A stretch of 43,214 nucleotides of DNA from Acidimicrobiales bacterium (GTDB lineage: Bacteria > Actinomycetota > Acidimicrobiia > Acidimicrobiales > GCA-2861595), in the NCBI GenBank assembly GCA_035540975.1, contig DATLFN010000139.1, positions 1 through 43,214 of the forward strand, written 5' to 3'. Each line of letters starts with the position of its first letter. Position 1 is the first letter of the stretch. The notes beneath the pieces are model-generated. The model made no database searches. It was not told where the DNA came from and was given only the letters and a program-made list of their open reading frames with translations. The position numbers and the translations under genes are program-made. Below are positions 1 to 7,992 of this stretch, one piece after another.

Positions 1-258
1 GCTCACGATCGCCGGGTCGGCATAACGCGTCGGTCGGCATAATGCCCGGCCCACCACCGCCTGCACCACCTCGGCCGGTGGGGCGCCGGGGGGCGTCGGG
101 CTCGGGCCCCGGATGGGCCGGCCCCGGTGGTCGCTGAAGCGCAGCCCGTCGACGCTGGTGGGGTCACCCTCGATGCCCAGGCGGCCGAGGTGGTGCAGGC
201 GGTGGTGGGCCGGGCATTATGCCGACCGACGCGTTATGCCGACCCGGCGATCGTGAGC
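1..258. repeat. 77-bp perfect inverted repeat at the left edge
   Basis: Positions 1-77 are the exact reverse complement of 182-258 (base i pairs with base 259-i); the intervening 78-181 is unique. The arm may extend past the window edge. Each arm contains GTCGGCATAA twice (16-25 and 33-42, period 17). The loop and left arm, read on the minus strand, encode what looks like the native continuation of a DUF222/HNH protein (LGRLGIEGDPTSVDG, then PPAEVVQAVVG), whereas the right arm interrupts the HNH motif of the gene at 164-1216. A 14-nt stretch, CGGCCGAGGTGGTG, would natively occur in inverted orientation at both sites and could have served as the switch point. Confidence 0.95.
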
Positions 259-1216
259 TCTGCCGTGCAACGAGGTGGTGCACGTGCAGGCCCCGCCGGG
301 CGCCGCAACCGGGCACCCGGCAGCCCCCGTCGCGGTGCTCGACCAGCCGGCGGAGCCGGTCGTCCACCGTGCGCCGGCGGGCGAAGACGTGCACGGGGGT
401 GCCGTGGCGCTCCACCACCACCCGCCCGGTGGCGTCGCAGGTCAGGTAGTCCCGCAGCGAGCCGCCCAGCAGCGGCCCGAGGTGCAGCCGGGCCCGCTCG
501 GGGTGGTCGGCATCGACGTGGAAGACCACCTGGAAGCGGTCGGCGGGCAGGCGCCCGGCGCCCTCCATGCCCGACAGGGCCGCCTCGGCCATGTGCACCA
601 CGGCGTCGGCCCATCCCACCCGGTCGTGGGCCTCGTCGCCGTCGCCGCCGGGGCGGCGGGCCGACACCAGGGCGCGGCGGGCCGCCTCCAGGGCCGTTTG
701 CACCACGGCGCCCTCGTCGGGCGGCAACAGGATGCGGGCCCACCACCGGCCGTCGTCGCGGTGGCCGAAGGCCACCTCACGCCGGCCCGGGGTGTCGCCA
801 ACGCCGGCGCCGGCGTCGCCCTCCTCGCCCGCCGCCTCCTCGGCGTCCGGCCCGGGACCGGGAGCCGGCGGGGGCGGGGCCACGGTGGGCAGGATGCGGC
901 GCAGCTGGTTGACGGTGCAGCGCCGGGCCAGCTCGGTGACCCGCTCGTCGTGGGCGGGGTCGACATGGGCGCACACCAGGTTGGCCTGGTCCTCGCTCAA
1001 CGCCCCCTCGGCGAAGGCGGCGGCCGCCGAGGGCAGCTGCGCCAGTGCCCGGGCCATGGCCACCAGGCGCCGGGCCCGGGCGGAGCTGACGCCGGCGCGC
1101 AGGGCCACCCAGTGCTCGGGCGACACGATGCCGTCGCCCTGCCAGCCGGCGGGGTCCTCCAGCGCCTGGGCGATGGCCGCCACCACCTCGGCGGTGGCGG
1201 CGTTGAGCACCCCCAT
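164..1216 (-). CDS. DUF222/HNH endonuclease-family protein, C-terminus disrupted
   Basis: The 350-residue product begins with a DUF222 helical region (about residues 1-120, with SPEHWVALRAGVSSARAR and LSEDQANLVCAHV). It continues through a Pro/Ala-rich linker to an HNH core, CRVPGCGARRGLHVHHLV near residue 310. Family members normally continue with a WEDGG...NLV...CxxHH segment. Here that segment is replaced by the inverted arm at 182-258, so the last ~37 residues are nonsense and the frame stops at 164. The expected C-terminal sequence (LGRLGIEGDP) lies just beyond but out of frame. ATG 1216 is the only canonical start in the open frame; no good ribosome binding site is visible. The gene is therefore broken or mis-assembled. 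Many actinobacterial paralogues exist and a second one sits at 41546-42879. Confidence 0.75.
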   Translation of the reverse strand: MGVLNAATAEVVAAIAQALEDPAGWQGDGIVSPEHWVALRAGVSSARARRLVAMARALAQLPSAAAAFAEGALSEDQANLVCAHVDPAHDERVTELARRCTVNQLRRILPTVAPPPPAPGPGPDAEEAAGEEGDAGAGVGDTPGRREVAFGHRDDGRWWARILLPPDEGAVVQTALEAARRALVSARRPGGDGDEAHDRVGWADAVVHMAEAALSGMEGAGRLPADRFQVVFHVDADHPERARLHLGPLLGGSLRDYLTCDATGRVVVERHGTPVHVFARRRTVDDRLRRLVEHRDGGCRVPGCGARRGLHVHHLVARQSSRSPGRHNASVGIMPGPPPPAPPRPPGHRG

Positions 1217-1330
1217 GGCGGCACACAGGCGTACCTCGGGATCGTCGCAGCGGACCTCGATCTCGCCGCCGTCGCCGCTTCGGTCGGTGGCCCGCAGCCC
1301 CTGCGGGCCGGGCGCCGGGTACGTCGGCCC

Positions 1331-2356
1331 TCACCCGGCAGGGGGCGTCTTGCGGGCTCGGCTGGGGGCCACCCGGGGCGGTTCGTTGGGCTGCTTCGGG
1401 TAGACGGGCGGCCAGGGGGCGTCCATGAGGCCGTCCGCCATGTCGCGGTCGTACATGGCGAGCAGCGGCTCGATCGACTGCGGGCGCTGGTACATCCCCG
1501 CCCACGGGTCCCCGTCGGCCGCTACCCGGGCCGCCACGACGGGGACCGTCATCCGGTCGGGGTGGAACGAGCCGTCGAGCTCGTCCCAGGCGAAGGGCGT
1601 GGAGACCTGGGCGCCCGGCCGGGCCCGGACGCACCAGGCACCGAACACCGTCTTGTGAGGGGCGTTCTGGTTGAAGTCCACGAACACCCGCCGGCCCCGT
1701 TCCTCCTTCCACCACGCGGCGGTGAGCAGGTCGGGGCGGCGCCGCTCGAGCTGGCGGGCGACGGCCACCGCCGCCGCCCGCACCCGGTAGCTGTCCCAAC
1801 GGGGCTCGAGGCGCAGGTAGACGTGGATGCCGCGGTTACCCGTCGTCTTGGGCCAGCCCGTCAGGCCCAGCTCGGCCAGCAGGTCGCGCACCTCCAGGGC
1901 GGCCTCCCGGACCATGGCGAAGTCCACGCCCGGCGTGGGGTCGAGGTCGATGCGCAGCTCGTCGGCCACGTCGGGCGCGTCGGCCCGGGTGGGCCACACG
2001 TGGAAGCCGAGGCAGCCGATGTTCACCGCCCAGGCGACGTGGGCCAGGTCGTGGGCCACCAGGGCGTCGGAGTGGGTGCCGTTGGGCGTGCTCACGTCGG
2101 CCGTCCGCAGCCACGCCGGCCGCGACGAGGGGACCCGCTTCTGGAAGAAGGAGCTGCCGCCGGCGCCGTCGGGGAAGCGCTGGAGGAGCACCGGGCGCCC
2201 GCCCATGGCGGCCAGGAGCGGGTCGCGGACGGCTCCGTAGAACTCGACCAGGTCGAGCTTCGTCTCTCCCCGCTCGGCGAAGAAGACCTTGCCGGGGCTG
2301 GAGATGGTGACCTCGTGGCCGTCGAGGACCAGCGTCACCTCGTCGCCGCCGCTCAC
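1331..2356 (-). CDS. ligD: LigD-type DNA polymerase/primase domain protein
   Basis: A stand-alone 341-residue polymerase domain of the archaeo-eukaryotic primase superfamily, as found in bacterial non-homologous end-joining ligase LigD. Metal-binding residues are visible as DLD at 137-139 (ELRIDLDPTPG) and D228 in VFVDFNQN. The conserved GNRGIHVYLRL (His178) and FFQKRVP (about 70-76) binding elements are intact. No ligase or phosphoesterase domain is attached and no Ku gene lies in the window, so partners would be encoded elsewhere. GTG 2356 is chosen because AAGGAG sits about 9 nt upstream and it overlaps the stop of the preceding winged-helix gene as GTGA, which indicates translational coupling. 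An open frame continues upstream but has no family similarity. Family assignment is secure; the repair role is known from the family. Confidence 0.9.
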   Translation of the reverse strand: MSGGDEVTLVLDGHEVTISSPGKVFFAERGETKLDLVEFYGAVRDPLLAAMGGRPVLLQRFPDGAGGSSFFQKRVPSSRPAWLRTADVSTPNGTHSDALVAHDLAHVAWAVNIGCLGFHVWPTRADAPDVADELRIDLDPTPGVDFAMVREAALEVRDLLAELGLTGWPKTTGNRGIHVYLRLEPRWDSYRVRAAAVAVARQLERRRPDLLTAAWWKEERGRRVFVDFNQNAPHKTVFGAWCVRARPGAQVSTPFAWDELDGSFHPDRMTVPVVAARVAADGDPWAGMYQRPQSIEPLLAMYDRDMADGLMDAPWPPVYPKQPNEPPRVAPSRARKTPPAG

Positions 2357-3491
2357 CCGCACAGCTCCTTCAGGAGAGGGGTGGGGAAGCGGGGCCGGAC
2401 CACGGCGCCGCCGGCGTCGAGCCACGCCTGGAGGCGGGCGGCCTCGGCGCCCACGGCCGCCGCGCCCTCCGCCCCCACGTCGACCAGCTGCCGGGTGACG
2501 ACCTCGCCTCCGGGCCGCTGGGCCCAGCCGCCGACGATGCGCCCGCTCCACCAGATGGTGGGCCCGGCGTTGCCGTTGGTGTCGAACAGGGCGCCGCCGA
2601 GGTCGCCCAGGTACCACGACCGCTCCTTCCAACCCATGGTGGTCGGGTCGAGGCTGGGGAGGAGGGCGGCCCACGGCTCGCCGTCGCCGTCGGCCCCGGC
2701 GCCCGGGCCGGCCACCGGGGACGGCTCCCCGGCGTCGGCCAGCGCCTTCCTGGTGGCGCCCACCGTCCACCCCGCCCACCAGCGCAGGTCGCGCCCGGGG
2801 TCGGCCGACGCCGGCCCGAACGCCGCCAGCCACCGCCGGGCCAGCTGGGCGCGGCCCTCGCCCGGGTCGACCGGGTCGCCGAGGGGGGGCACCGGGACGT
2901 AGCGGAGGAGCGTGGACGTCCACGAGCCCCGGGGCCGCGACCGGGTCACCCGCCCCTCGGCGGTGAGGGTGACGACGACCCTCGTGGCCAGGGTCACCTC
3001 GGTCGCCACTTCGAGGCGCCGCCCAGGCGGATGGTGCGGGCCAGGTCGGGGACGTCGTGGGCCAGCTCGCGCGCCGTCGCCTCGCCCCGTTCCACCAGGG
3101 CGGCCAGCGCCTCCTCCTCCAGGCGGGCGACGAAGCGGGCGCCGTCGTCGACCACGCCCTGGGCCTCCAGGGCGGCGATGACCTTGCGCCGCTCCTCGCC
3201 GGCGACCGCCCGCCCGCAGGCGGCGACCACCACGGGTACGAGCGAGCACGGGACGGCCCACATCGTCCGCCGCATGCCCAGCACCCGCACCAGCGTGCGG
3301 TCGTCGTACAGGGCGCGGTCGACGGCCGCGACCGTCGCGCCGGGGCCGGCGGTGCGGGCGGCCACCGAGAGGTGGACCGTCGCCGGGTCCGTGGCGTGCA
3401 GGGCGACGACGGCGCCGGCGGCCTCCTCGGCGGTGGCGGCGCGGGCGGCCGGCGCCAGCCGGTGGAGCACGCCGAGAGCCGGGTTGGCCAC
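2353..3491 (-). pseudogene. winged-helix DNA-binding protein (HTH_42/AlkZ-like), one-base frameshift
   Basis: Two overlapping minus-strand frames together encode one protein of about 379 residues. The N-terminal part (3491 to 2994) starts MANPALGVLHRLAPAARAAT and includes HATDPATVHLSVAART and GMRRTMWAVP, typical of the winged-helix DUF1006/HTH_42 family that includes the DNA glycosylase AlkZ. It stops at 2994 just after GGASKW. The C-terminal part (TEVTLATRVV...GRPRGSWTS-like, then DTNGNAGPTIWWSGRIVGGW) continues in another frame down to 2353. The total span is 1139 nt, one short of a multiple of three, so a single missing base near 3001-3008 would restore the gene. It overlaps the LigD polymerase gene by GTGA, fitting a small DNA-repair operon. 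Whether the frameshift is real or a sequencing error cannot be decided here. Confidence 0.8.
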
Positions 3492-3542
3492 CCCTCGACC
3501 CTACGACGGCGCCTCGGCGGCCCGCCGGGGGAGGATGCGGGC

Positions 3543-4193
3543 GTGGACGAGGCGATCGCGCCGGACGGCAGCCCGCTGGCCGTCTACCGCCGCCTTCCGC
3601 CCGAGCCCGCCCTGTCGACGGTCCGCTCCGCCCTCCCGCCCGGGGCGACCGTCCTGGAGCTGGGCTCGGGGCCGGGTCGTCTCACCCACCCGCTGGTGGC
3701 GGCGGGCCACGCCGTCGTGGCGGTGGACGAGTCGGCCGAGATGCTGGCGTTCGTGCAGGGCGCCGAGACGGTGCGGGCCGACGTGTGGGGGCTCGACCTC
3801 GGTCGGCGCTTCGATGCCGTGCTCGCCACCGCCCACCTGTTCGACCAGCCCGACGCCGGCGGCAAGCTCGGCCTGCTCGCCGTGTGCCGCCGGCACCTGG
3901 CCCCCCGCGGTGTCGTGGTGGTCGAGCGCTACCCGCCCGACTGGCAGCCCGGCGAGGCGGCGGGAGCGCTGGGCGTCGTCGGGGTCCGGCTGGCCGACGT
4001 GCGCCCCGGCCCGGGAGGCTCGTTCACGGCCGCCGTGACCTACACGCTGGAGGGGCGGTCGTGGACCCAGCGCTTCGCCGCCAGCGTCACCCCGGACGAG
4101 GAGCTGGAGCGGCTGGCGGCGGCCAGCGGACTGCGGGTCGCCCGCCGGCTGGACGACCGGGGGAGCTGGGTCCTCCTCACCGCCGCCCGGTGA
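3543..4193 (+). CDS. class I SAM-dependent methyltransferase
   Basis: A 216-residue protein with a Rossmann methyltransferase core. Motif I is VLELGSGPGRLTHPLVAAGH (about residues 37-56), followed by the acidic ribose-binding position in VVAVDESAEML, a DVWGLDL motif II region and HLAPRGVVVVERYPP. It lacks zinc or RNA-binding extensions, so the substrate (small molecule most likely) cannot be told. GTG 3543 is chosen because GGAGG lies about 9 nt upstream; longer open reading upstream overlaps the divergent winged-helix gene and lacks similarity. The two genes are divergent with about 50 bp between them. The C-terminal part has a beta-rich YTLEGRSWTQRF stretch, consistent with the usual extra strands of this family. 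Confidence 0.85.
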   Translation: MDEAIAPDGSPLAVYRRLPPEPALSTVRSALPPGATVLELGSGPGRLTHPLVAAGHAVVAVDESAEMLAFVQGAETVRADVWGLDLGRRFDAVLATAHLFDQPDAGGKLGLLAVCRRHLAPRGVVVVERYPPDWQPGEAAGALGVVGVRLADVRPGPGGSFTAAVTYTLEGRSWTQRFAASVTPDEELERLAAASGLRVARRLDDRGSWVLLTAAR

Positions 4194-4281
4194 GCGAGGG
4201 AATGCGCGCCGGGCCCGGCGCGTTGGGTCCTTCCGCAGCGACGGCGACCGGGCCGTCGGCTCCTTGGCGGGAGGTCCTCTC

Positions 4282-4695
4282 ATGACAGCTGTTGCCGATC
4301 CCGGCGCCCCGGCGGCCCACGCGGCGACCGGCGTTCCCTACCGCGACACGCTCCTGGCCCAGCTCGACGGCTACCGCGCCCGGCTGGCCCACCTGGAGCA
4401 GGCCATCGCCGACCTGGCCGCCGAGCCGGCGTCGCTGGACTCCCCCGACGAGGAGGACGCGGGCGACGCCGACGGCAGCAACGTCGAGCGCGACCGGCTG
4501 GTGGCCCTGGCCGTGTCCGCCCGGCGCAGCACCGAGGACGTGGAGGCCGCGCTGGGCCGGCTGGCCGCCGGGACCTACGGCGTGTGCCAGCGCTGCGGGC
4601 TGCGCATCCCGGACGCCCGCCTGGAGGCGGTCCCCGAGGCGACGCACTGCGTCGGCTGCAAGACCGGCGGCCTGCGCCTGCTCCGGGGCCGCTGA
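4282..4695 (+). CDS. TraR/DksA-family zinc-finger protein
   Basis: A 137-residue protein with an N-terminal coiled-coil (YRARLAHLEQAIADLAAE and VSARRSTEDVEAALGRLAAG) and a C-terminal C4 zinc finger (CQRC...CVGC, about residues 105-127). This is the architecture of TraR/DksA proteins that insert into the RNA polymerase secondary channel. The acidic tip DSPDEEDAGDADGS between the two helices is compatible with the DksA tip, although the canonical DxxDxA motif is not obvious. GGGAGG sits 7 nt before ATG 4282, which supports this start over the upstream TTG at 4264. Actinobacterial homologues such as RbpA-unrelated DksA-like proteins often have obscure targets, so a transcriptional role is inferred. 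Confidence 0.85.
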   Translation: MTAVADPGAPAAHAATGVPYRDTLLAQLDGYRARLAHLEQAIADLAAEPASLDSPDEEDAGDADGSNVERDRLVALAVSARRSTEDVEAALGRLAAGTYGVCQRCGLRIPDARLEAVPEATHCVGCKTGGLRLLRGR

Positions 4696-4766
4696 GCGGA
4701 GCTCCTCGACGGTCGCCGAGCCGCCGAGCCCGGAGCGGCCCACGAGGCGGCGGTAGGGACGCGGCC

Positions 4767-4794
4767 GTGCCGCCGGTCGGGTGACCGGCGGCAC
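4767..4794. terminator. perfect 12-bp hairpin between convergent genes
   Basis: GTGCCGCCGGTC (4767-4778) pairs perfectly with GACCGGCGGCAC (4783-4794) across a 4-nt loop. It lies between the zinc-finger gene and the convergent SnoaL-like gene. There is no T-tract, as is common for actinobacterial terminators; a bidirectional terminator role is inferred. Confidence 0.6.
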
Positions 4795-4817
4795 CGCCCG
4801 TGGGGTACGACCGCCGC

Positions 4818-5240
4818 CTATTCGGGCGCCAGGCCCAGCTGGGACAGCAGGTCGAGCTGGTCGAAGTAGAAGTTGTGGCGGACGATCTGCCCGTCACGGA
4901 CGGTCGCGATGTCGACGCTCCGGACCCGGACCGCCCTGCCCGTGGCCGGGAGGGTCCCGCCGCCCGGGGTCGGGACGGGGCCGGTGTTGGTCCCGACGAC
5001 CCAACCCTCGTCGACCGCCGTGTCGCCGCACTCGTACTGCGCCATGGCCTCCCACGTGAAGTCGGGGATGGCGACGATGAACTTGCGGAGGTACTCCACG
5101 ATGTCCTCGCGGCCCTTGATCTCCCCTTCGTCGGGCGTCGTGACCACGGCGTCGGGCGCGTACACGCCGGCCAGCCGCTCCAGGTCCTTGCTCACCATGG
5201 CCTCCGTCATCAGGTCGATCGTCTCCCGTGCCTGCCCCAT
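4818..5240 (-). CDS. SnoaL-like (NTF2-fold) ester cyclase-family protein
   Basis: A 140-residue single-domain protein with the NTF2/SnoaL fold. The pattern is an N-terminal helix (ETIDLMTEAMVSKDLERLAGVYAPDAVVTTP), the GREDIVEYLRKF helix, then alternating strands ending IVRHNFYFDQLDLLSQLGL. Related polyketide cyclases and steroid isomerase-like proteins bind small hydrophobic substrates, but no catalytic residue set is diagnostic here. ATG 5240 is chosen because AGGAGG lies about 10 nt upstream; the 43 residues upstream in frame show no similarity. It faces the LuxR gene in the same orientation with about 145 bp between, so it may be transcribed independently. Confidence 0.8.
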   Translation of the reverse strand: MGQARETIDLMTEAMVSKDLERLAGVYAPDAVVTTPDEGEIKGREDIVEYLRKFIVAIPDFTWEAMAQYECGDTAVDEGWVVGTNTGPVPTPGGGTLPATGRAVRVRSVDIATVRDGQIVRHNFYFDQLDLLSQLGLAPE

Positions 5241-5384
5241 TCGCCTCTCCCTCCTCGACGTCGGCGGCGCTGTGCCGTCAGAGGAGAAGGTACGGACGAG
5301 GCCGTCCGGCGACTTCGGGCGAAGTTCCCATTCGCCGGCCGCCCGGTGCATGGGTAGAACCACCCACACGGCCGGACCAGGCGG

Positions 5385-7016
5385 TCAGACCAGGCCGTGC
5401 TCGTAGGCGTAGGCGGTCGCAGCGGAGCGGGAGCCGAGCCCCAGCTTGGTGAAGATGTTGCTCACGTGGCGGGCCACCGTCTTCTCGCTGATGAACAGGG
5501 CCTCGGCGATGGCCCGGTTGGTGCGGCCCGACGCGATCAGCCCGAGGACCTCCACCTCGCGTGCCGTCAGCCCACCGGCCGCCCGGGCCGGCGGGGCTCG
5601 CCCGGCGGCGGGCACCGTCGAGAGGTCCACCGCCGCGCCCAGCCGCTGGAACGCCGCCCGGGCGGCGTCGAGCTCGAAGGCGGCGCCGTCCTCGTCGCCC
5701 AGCTGCCGGCACGCCTCGCCCAGCAGGACCCGGGTGCGGGCCGCCTGGTAGGGCGTGTCGAGGTCGCACCACGCCCGCCACGCTCGCCGCAGGGTGACGC
5801 AGGCGCCCGAGGCGTCGCCCTCGGCCAGCAGGACGGCTCCCGCCGCCGTGTCGGCGATGGCTCGCAGCAGCGGCACCCCGTGCTCGGCGGCGATGGCCGC
5901 CAGCTCGTCGGCGGCCTCCCTCCCGCCCGCCACGTCGCCCGCCGCCAGCAGGATCTCCACGTGCGCGGGCAGGACCTTGCACCGGCTGACCCAGTCCGTC
6001 GTCTCCTCGAGGACGCGGCGGCTGGTGGCGGCGGCCGCCTCCGGCCGCCCCTGCGCCAGGCGCAGCAGGGCGAGGCCGGGCTGCGGCGGGCGACCGTGCT
6101 CGGCGGCCCGGCGGTAGCCCTCCTCCGCCTCGGAGAAGCGGCCCGCCAGCCGGTGCAGCTCGGCCCACAGGTAGTGGGCCTCGCCCACCCCCGGCTGGGG
6201 GGGCTGCGACAGGAGCTCGCACGCCCGCCGCACCTCTTCCAGGGCCTGCGCCCAGGCGCCGCCCAGCTGCATGACCTCGACGCGGTGCACCAGGCAGTTC
6301 CCCCGGAAGGGCACGAGGTCGGGCTGGGAGGCGCACCAGCGCGAGAGGGCCGTGGTCCACTGCCGGGCCCGGTTGAGGTCGAAGACCTCGTGGAACGCCT
6401 CGATGGAGGCGCAGTAGACGATGCCGCACACCAGCGGCTCGACCTCGCCGGCGGTCACCGCCACCAGGGACTCGTCGAGCAGCCCGACCCCCTCGGCCAG
6501 CCGGCCGAGCCGCATGAGGGCCTGGCCCCGCCCACACCCGGCGAGGGCCAGCAGGCTGGCGTCGCCGAAGCGCCGGGCGACGGCGGCGGCCTGGCCGAAC
6601 AGCTCGGCCGCCTCTTCGTCCCGGCCGCTGAACAGGGCGTCCATCCCCGGGGCGACCAGGAGGTAGCCGCGCTCGACGCAGTCGAGGCCGGCCTCGTCCA
6701 GCAGGTGCTGGGCACGCGCCAGCCACCCGTTGCCCTTGGCGTCCTCGCCCACCAGGAAGAAGGTGAGCCCGAGCCAGAACGCCACCCGGGCGGCGCCCTG
6801 GACGTCCCCGGCGTCGAGGTACCCCTGGTGGGCGCGGATCCAGCACCGGTCGCAGTCGTCGTCCCGGCCCACGAGGGCGGCCGCCAGTCCGAGCCTCTCG
6901 AGGTCGTCGGCGCCGAGGGGTTCGGCCTCGTCCGCCTCCGCCAGCCGCGCGAACGCCTCGTTCCACGCCCGCCGCCCGAAGGCGGCCAGGCCCCGCTGGC
7001 GCGTGTCCCCCGGCAC
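5385..7016 (-). CDS. LuxR-family regulator with TPR-like N-terminal region
   Basis: About 543 residues. The C-terminal ~60 residues form a LuxR/GerE helix-turn-helix ([40 protein letters not shown]). The preceding ~470 residues are Ala/Leu-rich helical repeats of TPR type (for example [20 protein letters not shown] and [22 protein letters not shown]). There is no P-loop ATPase, so it is not a full LAL regulator but resembles the TPR-only variants. The start is uncertain: GTG 7016 ([22 protein letters not shown]) or TTG 7022; no ribosome binding site is visible. Upstream frame extends into the divergent gene at 7159 without family similarity. Divergent arrangement suggests it may control the exported-protein genes to its right, but this is only inferred from position. 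Confidence 0.85.
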   Translation of the reverse strand: MPGDTRQRGLAAFGRRAWNEAFARLAEADEAEPLGADDLERLGLAAALVGRDDDCDRCWIRAHQGYLDAGDVQGAARVAFWLGLTFFLVGEDAKGNGWLARAQHLLDEAGLDCVERGYLLVAPGMDALFSGRDEEAAELFGQAAAVARRFGDASLLALAGCGRGQALMRLGRLAEGVGLLDESLVAVTAGEVEPLVCGIVYCASIEAFHEVFDLNRARQWTTALSRWCASQPDLVPFRGNCLVHRVEVMQLGGAWAQALEEVRRACELLSQPPQPGVGEAHYLWAELHRLAGRFSEAEEGYRRAAEHGRPPQPGLALLRLAQGRPEAAAATSRRVLEETTDWVSRCKVLPAHVEILLAAGDVAGGREAADELAAIAAEHGVPLLRAIADTAAGAVLLAEGDASGACVTLRRAWRAWCDLDTPYQAARTRVLLGEACRQLGDEDGAAFELDAARAAFQRLGAAVDLSTVPAAGRAPPARAAGGLTAREVEVLGLIASGRTNRAIAEALFISEKTVARHVSNIFTKLGLGSRSAATAYAYEHGLV

Positions 7017-7144
7017 ACCCAAGGATCGCGCCGTGCCGGCGGCGGGGCAATCGGAACGGCCGACGGCATCGAGACGTCCCGCTCGACGCCGGGGAGCCCC
7101 AACGGCGGCGATGCTCCGGCTGCACCGCGAGGTGGGCGGCCCAT

Positions 7145-7150
7145 TAGCGT
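7145..7150 (+). promoter_or_regulatory. -10 element TAGCGT, leaderless start at 7159
   Basis: TAGCGT ends 8 nt before GTG 7159, the spacing expected if transcription begins at the start codon. No Shine-Dalgarno sequence precedes this GTG. It supports 7159 over the in-frame ATG at 7111. Confidence 0.4.
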
Positions 7151-7158
7151 CGGCCGGC

Positions 7159-7899
7159 GTGACCAGGCGCATCGTGGTGGTCGTCCTGGGCGCCCTGGTC
7201 CTGGGCGGCCTGGGTGGCGCCGCCCTCTTCGCCGTGCTCGGCGACGACGACGACGTGGCGGGCCCGGCCACGACCACGACCACGACGCGGCCGCTGAACG
7301 CGGCGGCCAAGGAGCTGGTGGACCGCTTGGCCGACGCCCGCACCCGCGACCTGCACCTGGTGTACTCGGGTGCCCTGCCGGCCGGGGAGGAGGGCAGGCT
7401 GACCATCGAGGTGTGGTGGAAGGGCGAGCGAGCCCGCCAGTCGCTGGTGGCCGAGGCCCCCGGGCAGGGCCGCCAGGAGTCGACCGCGTTCGTGCTCGGG
7501 GACGGGAACGTGTTCTGCCAGCGCAGGGACGCCGGCCCGTGGTCGTGCCAGCGGGGCGCCTCGACGGCCGACGCCGGTGCCAGCGCCGGCATCATCGACG
7601 CGTTGGTCGCGTCGCTGGACGGCAAGGAGGTGACCTCGGCGGGGGCCAGGGTCGGCGACGAGGACGCCGAGTGCTACACCCTCGACCCCGCCACGGCTGA
7701 CGTCCTGTGCCTCCGGGACGACGACGTGCCCGTGAAGTTGACGTTCTCGGGAGCCGAGCTGGTGCTGACCGCGGCCGACACCGAGGTGGACGACGCGGCC
7801 TTCGAGCCGCCGGCTGAGGTGCAGTCGGGGACCCCGCCCATCCCGGCGCCGACCACCGCGCCGGCCACCGCGCCGGCGACGCCGACCACCGGCGGATGA
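7159..7899 (+). CDS. membrane-anchored exported protein of unknown function
   Basis: A 246-residue protein with an N-terminal hydrophobic anchor ([25 protein letters not shown], residues 4-28), a Thr-rich linker (TTTTTTRP) and a soluble extracytoplasmic domain. The domain has four cysteines (about 116-131 and 165-178: [25 protein letters not shown]) that could form disulfides. It ends in a Pro/Thr/Ala-rich tail ([16 protein letters not shown]). The alternation of short strands ([25 protein letters not shown]) recalls lipoprotein-type beta folds, but I do not recognise the family. GTG 7159 is favoured by the -10 element 8 nt upstream; ATG 7111 is an in-frame alternative. It precedes the glycosidase gene on the same strand by about 90 bp. 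Confidence 0.7.
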   Translation: MTRRIVVVVLGALVLGGLGGAALFAVLGDDDDVAGPATTTTTTRPLNAAAKELVDRLADARTRDLHLVYSGALPAGEEGRLTIEVWWKGERARQSLVAEAPGQGRQESTAFVLGDGNVFCQRRDAGPWSCQRGASTADAGASAGIIDALVASLDGKEVTSAGARVGDEDAECYTLDPATADVLCLRDDDVPVKLTFSGAELVLTAADTEVDDAAFEPPAEVQSGTPPIPAPTTAPATAPATPTTGG

Positions 7900-7992
7900 G
7901 ACCGGTCCGCGCCGGCGTCCCGGCCCGGCGCCCGGTCGCAGCCCCGGTTCGGCGCGTCCGCGGCGCCGCAGTGGTGCCGTACCGTTTGGTGC

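Noticed and set aside
275-2902. Long plus-strand open frame of 875 codons
   Set aside because: It lies antisense to the HNH, LigD-polymerase and winged-helix genes, has Pro/Gly/Arg/Val-rich composition with no family pattern, and results from the lack of stops in very GC-rich DNA.
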